A DNA stretch of 64,000 bases from JAHIQC01 sp964565645. GTDB lineage: Bacteria; Actinomycetota; Coriobacteriia; Anaerosomatales; JAHIQC01. Below are positions 26,900 through 34,606 of the stretch, in pieces. A program made the translations under genes and the position numbers. Numbering within the stretch: the stretch's first letter is position 1; each line of letters begins with the position of its first letter. A model generated the notes under the pieces. It was not told the origin of the DNA, searched no databases, and was given only the letters and a program-made list of their open reading frames with translations. The stretch lies in the NCBI GenBank assembly GCA_964565645.1, contig CAZMFQ010000004.1, positions 137,067 to 201,066 of the forward strand, written 5' to 3'.

Positions 26900-28090
26900 T
26901 CACTTTCGCTTCGAACTGATGACCCTTAGGACGTGTTCGGCAATAATCGGACTCACGCTGTTCCCGATTTGGCGGAAGCTGTGCCACTTGGTGGCATCGA
27001 AGAGGAACCAGTCCGGGAAGCCCTGGAGTCTAGCGGCTTCCCTTGGAGTAATGACCCTCGGTTCTGTGGGGTGAATCGGGCGCAGTGCCTGATAGCTGCC
27101 GTGATCAGGCCCAGTTCCCGCGCGAAGTGTGGGGCAGAAACCCTCACTGACAAGTCGAGAAGCACGGGATGGTCCATCGACTCCGCCGGGCTTCAATACA
27201 CGCAACCTCTCGACAACCTCAGCACTGTGCCGTGTGCCCAGACAGCCGGATACTAGCTTCGCCTGGTGGAGCCGCGCCACCGCATCGGCATTTCCCACGT
27301 CGACTGGGACATCTGAGTGTATCTTCTCCCAATACCAGTCGCCGTAGTCTGCGGTCAGCTTGCGCCACCCCTGCACCTCGGTCTGCCATTCCGGAGATAT
27401 CCTCCTACGTAGACCGCGAAGCGCCGCTGCGACAGACGTGATTCGCGTTCCAGCATTGGCGCGAAAGTCCCCAGCCACCATGGACTCAAAGTGGTCAGGC
27501 AGCCAACCAATGAAGAACACACGGTCGCGGCTCGTCGCGGCGCCGAAATCGGATGCCCTTAGTGCAAGCGGCGCCAACTGCTCATACTCGGCCACTTGCC
27601 GCAAGGCGTCCCTACGGACATCGTCATACTCGGGATCAAGGATGCCTGGCACATTCTCGGCCACGTAGAACTGGGGCCTGATCTCTGACACCTGCCGGAA
27701 GAAGGTGTGAAACAACTCATTGCGGCGATCACCCGGCGCCCTGCGCCCAATCCGGCTGAACCCTTGACACGGCGGCCCGCCGAGAACGCCACATACCTGC
27801 CCGGGCTCTCGCCCTGCCACATCCAGCAGCTCGGCACCGTTCAACGCTCGCACGTCACCTTCCAGATGATGGCTCTTGGGGAAGTTCAGAGCATGGGCCC
27901 GAAGTGCCTTCGCGTCGTTGTCGACCGCCAGAGCAACTCGAAACCCAGCTCGCGCTGCGCCGAGGCTCAAGCCGCCCACCCCAGAGAACAGGTCGACTAC
28001 CTCAGGCAGGTCATCCGCACCGACTGAGGAGGCCACACCGTTGACGGTTCTCCGTTGCATGGCACTTGCCAATCTACTGCCTCGATTCAT
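26900..28090 (-). CDS. DNA (cytosine-5) methyltransferase, Vsr-linked
   Basis: 396 residues from ATG 28090, overlapping the 3' end of vsr by 17 bases; ATG 28060 is also possible. Neither has a strong ribosome-binding site. C5-MTase motifs in order: DLFSGVGGLSLG (I), GGPPCQGFSR with the catalytic Cys (IV), ENVPG (VI), a SRDRVF block (VIII), REAARLQGFP (IX) and QIGNSVSP (X). It modifies cytosine in an unknown target; pairing with Vsr suggests repair of T:G mismatches formed by deamination at that site. It is in the same minus-strand cluster as the GHKL ATPase and its partner. Confidence 0.92.
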   Translation of the reverse strand: MNRGSRLASAMQRRTVNGVASSVGADDLPEVVDLFSGVGGLSLGAARAGFRVALAVDNDAKALRAHALNFPKSHHLEGDVRALNGAELLDVAGREPGQVCGVLGGPPCQGFSRIGRRAPGDRRNELFHTFFRQVSEIRPQFYVAENVPGILDPEYDDVRRDALRQVAEYEQLAPLALRASDFGAATSRDRVFFIGWLPDHFESMVAGDFRANAGTRITSVAAALRGLRRRISPEWQTEVQGWRKLTADYGDWYWEKIHSDVPVDVGNADAVARLHQAKLVSGCLGTRHSAEVVERLRVLKPGGVDGPSRASRLVSEGFCPTLRAGTGPDHGSYQALRPIHPTEPRVITPREAARLQGFPDWFLFDATKWHSFRQIGNSVSPIIAEHVLRVISSKRK

Positions 28091-28568
28091 TACTCGCGCT
28101 GCGCGCGTCAAAGCCGGCTTCCGACAAGACTGCCAATGCGCCCGAGCCGCGGATCCACTCTGTAACGGCATCCAGGTCCCTCGACTCGCCAAATGGAGGA
28201 GATCTCCTTCTCACAGCGCATTCCCATACAATTAGTACGCGCCACCCATCGTCCATTAGGCAGCAAACCGCAATCCGATCACGCTCTCGATTTCGCGAGA
28301 TCTTGCCCTGCCAGAAGTCGATGTTTGACTTTGATCGAGGCCGTCGCCGGCAGTCGTGACCATGCCAGTAGCATCCGTGAACGAACACGGCGACCCTGTA
28401 ACATGGCAGGACGATGTCCGGCCTGCCAGGTTGGTCGGCGGGATGAAGACGAAAGCGGAAGCCTTTTCGAAAGAGCGCCTTCCGAACTTCCAGCTCAACG
28501 GAGGTGTTGGTTGACCGGTTCCGCGACATGATGCGATAACGAGTCTCAAGATCGAACCTATCAGCCAC
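28074..28568 (-). CDS. vsr: Very short patch repair endonuclease
   Basis: 164 residues. The N-terminal MADRFDLETRYRIMSRNRS agrees with the usual Vsr start. The active-site region is visible: PGRPDIVLP with the catalytic Asp (~50), FVHGCYWHGHDC (~63-74, Zn/catalytic His and Cys) and WRVLIVWECA (~108-117). Vsr nicks 5' of T in T:G mismatches arising from 5-methylcytosine deamination. It is the first gene of the minus-strand cluster and overlaps the methyltransferase. Confidence 0.93.
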   Translation of the reverse strand: MADRFDLETRYRIMSRNRSTNTSVELEVRKALFRKGFRFRLHPADQPGRPDIVLPCYRVAVFVHGCYWHGHDCRRRPRSKSNIDFWQGKISRNRERDRIAVCCLMDDGWRVLIVWECAVRRRSPPFGESRDLDAVTEWIRGSGALAVLSEAGFDARSASNESRQ

Positions 28569-28945
28569 GTAGGCCCCCGGACAGCGAAGACTCCTGACCC
28601 TCAGCGGTCCACTCGAATGCTAGCCGATCAGGCGCCCAATAGCGAGCAGCGGACATCCTCCGCCTTCTGCCGCAATCGTCAGCGGTGGCCGAGTAGAATC
28701 ATGTGCAGAGGAGCTAGCTGGCAGGGATCAGAGACTGCGGTGAGATCGCAAGCCGGCTGGGTGATCCGGCTTCCGGTGCCTTCGTGCTCATGATGCGGTG
28801 TTCATGAGTTAGCCGCCCCCCCTCGGCTCCATGCACTCGAACTCAACTCCAATTGCGCTGGAGCCACTGGGCAACGACCGTCTGTCAGAGTGTCACGGTA
28901 GAATGTGTCCCTACTCGACGCACACGTAGAGAGGGCAACGATTAC
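28569..28945. other. Divergent intergenic region between vsr and second Dcm
   Basis: 377 bp holding the promoters of both divergent transcripts. I see an inverted repeat AAGCCGG/CCGGCTT (28750-28756 and 28766-28772) and a -10-like TAGAAT at 28899-28904, 42 bp before the methyltransferase start. No gene is visible. Confidence 0.4.
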
Positions 28946-30166
28946 ATGTCTCCGCTCAGTACGCCACAACTACCCGAATTCCTGATCGGCGACCTGTTCT
29001 GTGGTGCCGGCGGCCTTGCAGAGGGCTTTCGTCAAGCAGGATTTCGCTCCACCTTCGGCAACGACTTCGATGCTGCTGCGTGCCGGACATTTGCTGAGAA
29101 CTTCCCATACGCCGTGGTCTATGACCGACCGATTCAGGACCTTGCCGCATCCGAAATCCTCGGGGACATCAACCTGAGAGAGGGCGAACTGGATGTGCTC
29201 GTCGGTGGCCCACCGTGCCAGGGCTTCAGCGTCAACGCCCCCGTCCGATCCGCCGATGATGGCCGGAACCACTTGTTTCGGGACTACGTCCGACTCGTTC
29301 TCGAAGGGCTGCGACCAAAGATGGTCGTCTTCGAGAATGTCCCTGGCCTGGTGAGCATGGGGGACACGCTGCACCAAGTCAGCACGGCCTTCGGCAATGC
29401 GGGATATCGCATCAAGTACAAGATTCTCAACGCAGCCCACTACGGTGTGCCACAGGAGCGATGGCGGCTGGTGATCGTTGGCACGCGTATGGATGAAATC
29501 TCGTTCTCATTCCCCGAGCCCAGGCACTACTCCGAGCGTCGAGCGAATTTCACCGGAGGCAAGGAATTCACATTCACGAGCGCAATCGGTGCCCCCAGGA
29601 CAGAAGATGCTGCTTCCTACTGGCTCGAGAAGCCGCTGACAATTCGTGAGGCGATTGGGGACCTTCCGCCGCTCGCGAACGGTGGTGGCGCTCAGGAGGT
29701 GCCATACGAGGGTACCCCAACCGGCTCCTTCCAGGCCTACTGTCGAAACGGAGCGGGCGACATTCTGTACAACCATACGGGGTCGAGGATGTCAGCGGTC
29801 AACGTCGAGCGCTTCTCACACGTACCACAAGGCGGAAGTTGGCGCGATATTCCCTTTGACCTGCTGCCGGAGGGCATGAAGCGTGCGCGTCGCTCCGATC
29901 ACACAAGACGATACGGTCGACTCGATCCCGACAGTATCTCTGGGACGGTCTTGACCAAGTGCGACCCCCACTGGGGAACCTTCGTCCACTACGACCAAGA
30001 CCGCATAATCACAGTCCGCGAAGCGGCAAGAATACAATCCTTCCCCGATTCCTTCAGATTCACCGGCAGCGTGACGGAACAGTACCGACAGGTTGGAAAC
30101 GCTGTACCTCCCCTGCTGGCAAGAGCAATCGCCAGTGAGGTACGCGCGGCCCTCGAATCGATCTAG
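28946..30166 (+). CDS. DNA (cytosine-5) methyltransferase, partner of the NotI-like endonuclease
   Basis: 406 residues from ATG 28946, with GAGAGGG upstream; the frame extends to 28853 without support. Motifs: DLFCGAGGLAEGF (I), GGPPCQGFSVN (IV), ENVPGL (VI), PQERWRLVIVG (VIII), REAARIQSFPD (IX) and QVGNAVPPLLA (X). Its stop overlaps the convergent NotI-like endonuclease gene by 4 bases. The tail-to-tail arrangement is that of a type II restriction-modification pair, so it should protect the endonuclease's site. It differs clearly from the Vsr-linked methyltransferase and is not a recent duplicate. Confidence 0.92.
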   Translation: MSPLSTPQLPEFLIGDLFCGAGGLAEGFRQAGFRSTFGNDFDAAACRTFAENFPYAVVYDRPIQDLAASEILGDINLREGELDVLVGGPPCQGFSVNAPVRSADDGRNHLFRDYVRLVLEGLRPKMVVFENVPGLVSMGDTLHQVSTAFGNAGYRIKYKILNAAHYGVPQERWRLVIVGTRMDEISFSFPEPRHYSERRANFTGGKEFTFTSAIGAPRTEDAASYWLEKPLTIREAIGDLPPLANGGGAQEVPYEGTPTGSFQAYCRNGAGDILYNHTGSRMSAVNVERFSHVPQGGSWRDIPFDLLPEGMKRARRSDHTRRYGRLDPDSISGTVLTKCDPHWGTFVHYDQDRIITVREAARIQSFPDSFRFTGSVTEQYRQVGNAVPPLLARAIASEVRAALESI

Positions 30167-31071
30167 GGCGATACCCCCAGGACGGTCGCCAGATGTTTGG
30201 CAATGCTGCTTGGGCTCGCCGGTACCGCGAGGAACTTGTCTGCGAGTTGCTCAACTGACGCATGGACCGATTTGTTCAAGACAAGCGTGGGGACCTGATA
30301 GGGCGCGGTCGCCGCGAGCGAGTATGCGTGTACGACGAGGTTGAATCCATCATCATCCACCATGGGACTGGCAATCCTTGCCTCGAACTTCGAGAAGACA
30401 TTGGCGTCGACCAGAAACCCAATTCCGACGGCAGGCTCACTCTCTGACAGCTTCTTGAGCAGCATCCCCTTCCGAAGAAGTTGTGGGATGATTCGCTTGT
30501 TTACGTTCTCCCAGTTCAGTCCATGCCCCGATCTGGGGATGGTCGCCTGTTGCTTCATAAGCGCGGCTCGGGTAGCTCTGTAGTTTCCAGTCGTGTCAAT
30601 CGCTTGAGCCTCGATAGCGGCGTACTTCTCGATTCCTCCATCGCGGACACATGTGGCGATCCAGTCTAGTGAGCCTGCTTCGGTTCGAACCTCGCCACTA
30701 GATCCCTTGCCAACAAGCACAATCCCGTCGGGGCGTCCTGCGGCTTGCCAATCCCGATACATGTACGTGGCTAGCGCCGGCTCTTCGAGCACGTCCCCGG
30801 CAAGCCCGCGGAGGGTCTCGAAGTTCGTCCCATAGAGACGAATGGGGCACAAGCACGTGACACGCGATGGACCCACCGCGTTCGGGTTGTATACCGAGCA
30901 CACTCCGAGTGGGCCATTCAGTTCCGGATCGAACTTCTCTGCGCCGTCATCATTGTTCTTGTTGCATTTCGACGCGATGATTGGGCAAGTGAAGCTCCCG
31001 CGAGCCTCCCTCGCAATCAGACTCGTGTCGGTCGCAGAATAGGCAAAGAGCTCCTGGATCGTTGCTGGCAT
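30163..31071 (-). CDS. NotI-like type II restriction endonuclease
   Basis: 302 residues from ATG 31071 (AAAGGGA 7 nt upstream). The N-terminal third has a Cys cluster (CPIIASKC followed by NKN, then GVCSVYN and CLCPIRLYG), matching the Cys4 metal-binding element of the NotI family. A PD-(D/E)xK-type core is suggested by LDWIATC followed by AIEAQAID (D...E-x-Q), as in NotI. Its gene meets a C5 methyltransferase tail to tail. NotI cuts GCGGCCGC; the specificity here cannot be read from sequence. No duplicate or frameshift is seen, so the gene looks intact. Confidence 0.78.
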   Translation of the reverse strand: MPATIQELFAYSATDTSLIAREARGSFTCPIIASKCNKNNDDGAEKFDPELNGPLGVCSVYNPNAVGPSRVTCLCPIRLYGTNFETLRGLAGDVLEEPALATYMYRDWQAAGRPDGIVLVGKGSSGEVRTEAGSLDWIATCVRDGGIEKYAAIEAQAIDTTGNYRATRAALMKQQATIPRSGHGLNWENVNKRIIPQLLRKGMLLKKLSESEPAVGIGFLVDANVFSKFEARIASPMVDDDGFNLVVHAYSLAATAPYQVPTLVLNKSVHASVEQLADKFLAVPASPSSIAKHLATVLGVSP

Positions 31072-31178
31072 GTGGCGTCCCTTTGGCTGCTGTGGCCATG
31101 CGAATCCCATCGTAACCGGCCAGCTCGAGGCTGTACACGCAGCCAGTGCCGAGAATCCAGACTCGGGTGCACCCGGTC

Positions 31179-31811
31179 CTACGACTCTAGCAGCCCTCGA
31201 TCAAGCGCTTCCCACAGATACAGCGAGGCAACCGAACGATATGGACGCCATCTTTGAGCTATGTCCGACAGCGCATGCGAACTTGATCGGTCAATCCCAT
31301 AGGCGGCCAGCATCGCCCGCTGTAGTCCGACATCATCTTGCGCGAACACATCCATCCGCCCAAGCGAGAAGATCAGGAACATCTCCGCAGTCCATCTTCC
31401 GACGCCCCTGATTCTCATGAGTTCGCGGATGGCGTCCTCATCTTGCAGGCGGTCTATCCCAGCGAGATTCACAGCGCCTTCGCGAACCTGAAAGGCCAAG
31501 TCTGCGATGTAGGCTGCCTTTGCTCCAGACAGGCCAACGCTCCGCATAGCCTCGCGATCAGTTGACGCGATAGTCTCGGCATCGATTGTCCCGACCAATG
31601 TCACGAGTCTCTTCCAGATGGTTCGGGCTGCGGAAACCGAAAGCTGCTGACCGGCAACTGCCCGGGCCAATGCCGTGAATCTGTCTTCTCCAAGTTCTAG
31701 CTCGACCGAACCGACCTGATCGATGAGACGGCCAAGGACTGTGTCCGCGTTCTTCAAGTGCCGAAGTGCTTCAGCATCGATCACAAGATGCACCCCCACC
31801 GATGTCAGCAC
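31179..31811 (-). CDS. DNA-3-methyladenine glycosylase II-like (AlkA/HhH-GPD)
   Basis: 210 residues. The helix-hairpin-helix is visible as LMRIRGVGRWTAEMFLIF (~134-151), followed by GRMDVFAQDDVGL with the catalytic Asp. AVAGQQLSV at ~50 is the conserved start of the glycosylase fold. The family removes alkylated purines. It is short, as in minimal bacterial AlkA forms that lack the N-terminal domain. It closes the DNA-modification cluster next to the tRNA fragment, on the same strand as the NotI-like gene but 107 bp apart. Confidence 0.88.
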   Translation of the reverse strand: MLTSVGVHLVIDAEALRHLKNADTVLGRLIDQVGSVELELGEDRFTALARAVAGQQLSVSAARTIWKRLVTLVGTIDAETIASTDREAMRSVGLSGAKAAYIADLAFQVREGAVNLAGIDRLQDEDAIRELMRIRGVGRWTAEMFLIFSLGRMDVFAQDDVGLQRAMLAAYGIDRSSSHALSDIAQRWRPYRSVASLYLWEALDRGLLES

Positions 31812-31892
31812 CTATCCGAGTCATCAGCCATGCGCGATTCCACATGCGGCAACGCCCAATGCCAATGAGCGAGGCATTAAGGACACTCTCCC

Positions 31893-31915
31893 ACAAAGTA
31901 AGCAGGTCAGACACC
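31893..31915 (-). repeat. Copy of the element-end sequence downstream of tRNA-fMet
   Basis: 23 bp that match 63895-63917 at 20 positions. In both places the sequence lies 50-51 bp beyond a 46-bp initiator-tRNA 3' half on the minus strand. At 63.9 kb it is one arm of a transcription terminator; here the second arm is degenerate. Confidence 0.6.
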
Positions 31916-31943
31916 TCTACCATATCCGAACTGCGCAAGCTCC

Positions 31944-31989
31944 CGACGCGGGGGAGCCGGACTTGAACCGACGACCTTCGGGATATGAG
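31944..31989 (-). pseudogene. Initiator tRNA (fMet) 3'-half fragment
   Basis: Minus-strand sequence runs from an anticodon loop CTCATAT (anticodon CAT) through CCCGAAGGTC, a T-arm with GGTTCAA, and an acceptor-like CCCCCGCG. It is the same length (46 bp) as the tRNA-fMet repeat at 57945 and 63945 and matches it at ~33 positions. The bases that should be the 5' half (31990 onward) do not form a D-arm or acceptor, so it is not a working tRNA. Probably a relic attachment site. Confidence 0.65.
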
Positions 31990-32094
31990 CCCCAAGTATG
32001 CCCCGCACCCGCCCCCTCCGCTCTAGCCAAGCGGAGGAAGCCCGAAGGTCACACGAAGCAAGATCACGGGAAGTCGGCCTAGACCACTCGCCTA

Positions 32095-32124
32095 TGGTGT
32101 ACAATATGTACAAGTTGTACACCA
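32095..32124 (+). promoter_or_regulatory. Operator/promoter of the Phd-like/GNAT-like pair
   Basis: TGGTGTACAA (32095-32104) and TTGTACACCA (32115-32124) form a perfect 10-bp inverted repeat with a 10-nt centre that itself contains another GTACAA. The -10-like TACAAT at 32100-32105 overlaps the left arm, so a bound antitoxin would block RNA polymerase. The start codon is 18 bp downstream. Confidence 0.7.
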
Positions 32125-32141
32125 CACCGGAGGCGACGGAA

Positions 32142-32738
32142 ATGGCTGACATAGAGAGCGCAAAGTCCGTGAACGCGTTGGAAGCGGGGCTTGCTTCTGC
32201 GGATGGCGAGCACCAGGACTGTGCTGGACCTCGGGCCAGCTATCGGCTCGCACCTCAACCTATACTCATGGTGGCGGAAGCTCGTGCCAATTTCACGAGG
32301 CTCATTTCAGACGTGGAGACAGGTCCCGGGAACAGCGTGCTGGTTGGGCCGCGTGGCAAGCCGAGTATGGCTTGTGTCTCGTACATTCGTTTTGAACCAG
32401 TCCTGAAGCACGGCAACAAGGCGGAGAAGCTGGCATTCCTGATCGTCGAGGAACTGCTACCGGACGCACCTCTACACCTTAGGGTGCCCGCAGTGAGAGA
32501 ACTGAGCGGTCTCCCGCTTGAGGACTTGGAGCTGCTCTTGCACATCGAAGAACTTCCACTTCGCGATGCTGATGCAAAGGCTCTAAAGCAGCGGATGCTT
32601 CATCCGGAGGCCTTCGATCGGCTCACTCGACGCGCGCATCTTGTCCAGACAATCGCGAATGCCCGCGAATCGGGCTTTTACGATGTGATTGAAGACGCAT
32701 CTGGCGAAGCAGTTGATGGCGAAGGCCCGTCGAGGTGA
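32142..32738 (+). CDS. Phd/YefM-like antitoxin with long C-terminal extension
   Basis: 198 residues from ATG 32142, with GGAGG 8 nt upstream. The frame extends further upstream through the operator, which argues against those earlier starts. Residues ~43-88 (VAEARANFTRLISDVE, then SVLVGPRGKPSMACVSY) match the Phd/YefM DNA-binding fold. The C-terminal ~100 residues are helical and unusually long for this family. It overlaps the next gene at GTGA. The gene is likely autoregulated through the perfect inverted repeat just upstream. Confidence 0.7.
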   Translation: MADIESAKSVNALEAGLASADGEHQDCAGPRASYRLAPQPILMVAEARANFTRLISDVETGPGNSVLVGPRGKPSMACVSYIRFEPVLKHGNKAEKLAFLIVEELLPDAPLHLRVPAVRELSGLPLEDLELLLHIEELPLRDADAKALKQRMLHPEAFDRLTRRAHLVQTIANARESGFYDVIEDASGEAVDGEGPSR

Positions 32739-33328
32739 ATGCGGCTCTGTTTCTGGTCGCGAGGGCGGAGACCAGAGGACTCGACGGCCTCGCATGGCTC
32801 CTCAAGGACGAGCCCCCCTACGCACAGTTTGATCCGCTGGACTTCCTTGAGGGTGATGAGATCCAAGAGATTCATCGGCTGTACCGCGATGCGTACAGCC
32901 GATTCGATTCCGTGCTCAATGCGCCAACACCGGACGCCCTACTTGAGTTCAATCGATGGCTCGTGATCGTTGATGCGGCTGGTGCTGTGATCGCGTTCAT
33001 GTGCTTCAAGACGACTGGACAGGGGCTCAAGCTAGGGTTAGCCGCGACCGATGGCTCGGTAGCTGGACGACATGCACTGAAGACGGCACTCTGCGCGGGA
33101 CTCTCGCTTCCGGGTGTGTACGCTGAGGTCTCGGGCGGCATAGAGCGGCTGGTTGTAGGCTCTGTGCCAGAGGTCGAGCCCGCAGAGGCCGAGGGCATCC
33201 TCGGGAAACCAGTGATCGTAAGCGCCGACGGGCGACACTATCTGCGCGTGGTGACCAACGTTGGGCAGCGACAGAAGTTGCTTGTGGGCCAGCCGCTCTT
33301 GCTCGAACCCACAGCTACACAATCATGA
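32735..33328 (+). CDS. Putative GNAT-like toxin partner
   Basis: 197 residues from GTG 32735, coupled by GTGA overlap. Residues ~70-135 (WLVIVDAAGAVIAFMCFKTT, then GLKLGLAATDGS and RHALKTALCAGL) have the strand-strand-loop-helix look of a GNAT acetyltransferase core, though the acetyl-CoA loop (Q/RxxGxG/A) is only approximate. I do not recognise a characterised toxin family. The toxin call rests on pairing with the Phd-like gene and the shared operator. It could be an enzyme regulated for another purpose. Confidence 0.5.
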   Translation: MNAALFLVARAETRGLDGLAWLLKDEPPYAQFDPLDFLEGDEIQEIHRLYRDAYSRFDSVLNAPTPDALLEFNRWLVIVDAAGAVIAFMCFKTTGQGLKLGLAATDGSVAGRHALKTALCAGLSLPGVYAEVSGGIERLVVGSVPEVEPAEAEGILGKPVIVSADGRHYLRVVTNVGQRQKLLVGQPLLLEPTATQS

Positions 33329-33388
33329 CTGAGAAGTTCATGGAGCCGGTGCGGGCTCTGTTTCGACGGCGGCTGCTTGTCCGACCAT

Positions 33389-33838
33389 CTACTCCTCGGG
33401 GCCCACGATCTTCTGGCCGCCGATGTCGCTCCACATGCGGAGCGCGCGCGTGCCGGGGTCCGGGTCCTCGCTCGGGTACTCGCCGGGCACCCCCAGGAGC
33501 AGCTCGTCGACCAGGAACGCGATCATCTTGGCGTCATACGCGTCATCGGTGACGAGGTACTGGTCGGGATCGCGGCTGGCGTCGGCTTCGACCATGGCCC
33601 AGGACCGGTCCCGGGCGGCAAAGCGCACCACATAGACGCAGAACCCCGTCCAGCTGCGATGGAAGTACAGCGTCTCGTCCTCCCAGAAGATGAACCACTT
33701 CTCTTCCATCTCCTGCGGCACGAGTCCCGCGCGGATGCGCTCCATCTCCTGCGCGGTGTACGTGCGGTCGAGCGCGAAGGTCACATGCCGCTCGGGCAGC
33801 GGTTCGGTCTTCCACTCTGACCGGACTGCAGCGCGCAT
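33389..33838 (-). CDS. Conserved hypothetical cytoplasmic protein
   Basis: 149 residues. No signal or TM segment. Rich in aromatic residues in EEKWFIFWEDETLYFHRSW (~45-63), followed by a beta-rich stretch and an acidic C-terminus with LVDELLLG. I do not recognise the family. GAGGGGG lies about 9 nt before the ATG. It is 18 bp downstream of the lipoprotein at 33857 on the same strand. GC content returns here to the chromosomal level. Confidence 0.65.
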   Translation of the reverse strand: MRAAVRSEWKTEPLPERHVTFALDRTYTAQEMERIRAGLVPQEMEEKWFIFWEDETLYFHRSWTGFCVYVVRFAARDRSWAMVEADASRDPDQYLVTDDAYDAKMIAFLVDELLLGVPGEYPSEDPDPGTRALRMWSDIGGQKIVGPEE

Positions 33839-33856
33839 GCGCGCTCGCCCCCTCGC

Positions 33857-34561
33857 CTAGTTCGCGTCGCGGATCGGGTAGGGCAGCTCGAACGTCTTGG
33901 GGTCGATCTTCTCGCCGGCCACCAGGCGCGTGAACATCCGCGTCGTGGTGTCGAGTTCATAGGGTGCGCCGTCGTCTTTGGGGGTGTCGCCGCGCTTGAT
34001 CACGCCGATGACCGAGCCGTCCTTGACGAGGTAGGTGATGTCCTCGGTGTACCAGCCGTTGGCCGCGCCGGGCATGTTCACGACGCTCTTGACCGTATAG
34101 ACCATCCGCGTCGCCCCGGTCGCCGGATCGGTGCCGTCCTCCACGCTCTCCGGAGCGGGCTGCGAGTACTCGGCGAGGTAGCTCTCGACCGAGGAGACCG
34201 CCGGCTCGCAGACCTTCTCGTCCTCCTGGGCGAAGTACGCGGTCTTGCCGTCGGGCGACATGACGTCGCGCAGGTGCACGCCGTCCTGCCACACCGAGTA
34301 TCGGAACTGGTCGCCGTCGACCCACACGGTGCCGGTGCCCTCGAAGGTGGTCTCACCCGCGGCGTTGACGGTCGTGAGCGTGAAATCGCCGGTGAGCGTG
34401 TCGGCCTCAAAGAACTCCTGGAGCGTGGGGTTGGGCTTGGACGAACCCGAGATCGCGGGCTTGCTCTCCTCGGCCTTGCCACCGCCGCACCCGGCGAGCA
34501 CGCCCGCCAGCACGATCGCGCCCATCACGATGACCGTCGCCTGCATGAACCTGCGCGCCAT
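33857..34561 (-). CDS. Lipoprotein, LolA/LppX-like in size, function unknown
   Basis: 234 residues, with GAGGGGAG upstream. The signal peptide ends in a lipobox LAGC (~22-25), followed by a Gly/Lys/Glu linker. The mature part is beta-rich (FTLTTVNAAGET, VWVDGDQFRYSV, ITYLVKDGSVIGVI), suggesting a half-barrel lipoprotein such as the LolA/LppX or MucB type, but no defining motif is seen. It follows mltG by 45 bp on the same strand. Confidence 0.75.
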   Translation of the reverse strand: MARRFMQATVIVMGAIVLAGVLAGCGGGKAEESKPAISGSSKPNPTLQEFFEADTLTGDFTLTTVNAAGETTFEGTGTVWVDGDQFRYSVWQDGVHLRDVMSPDGKTAYFAQEDEKVCEPAVSSVESYLAEYSQPAPESVEDGTDPATGATRMVYTVKSVVNMPGAANGWYTEDITYLVKDGSVIGVIKRGDTPKDDGAPYELDTTTRMFTRLVAGEKIDPKTFELPYPIRDAN

Positions 34562-34606
34562 GACCCCGCTCCCCTCGCTTTGCGGGCGGCGCAGCGCCGA
34601 CCGCTC

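Noticed and set aside
31944..32040. Functional tRNA-Met
   Set aside because: Only the 3' half fits; no pairing acceptor 5' strand or D-arm is present.
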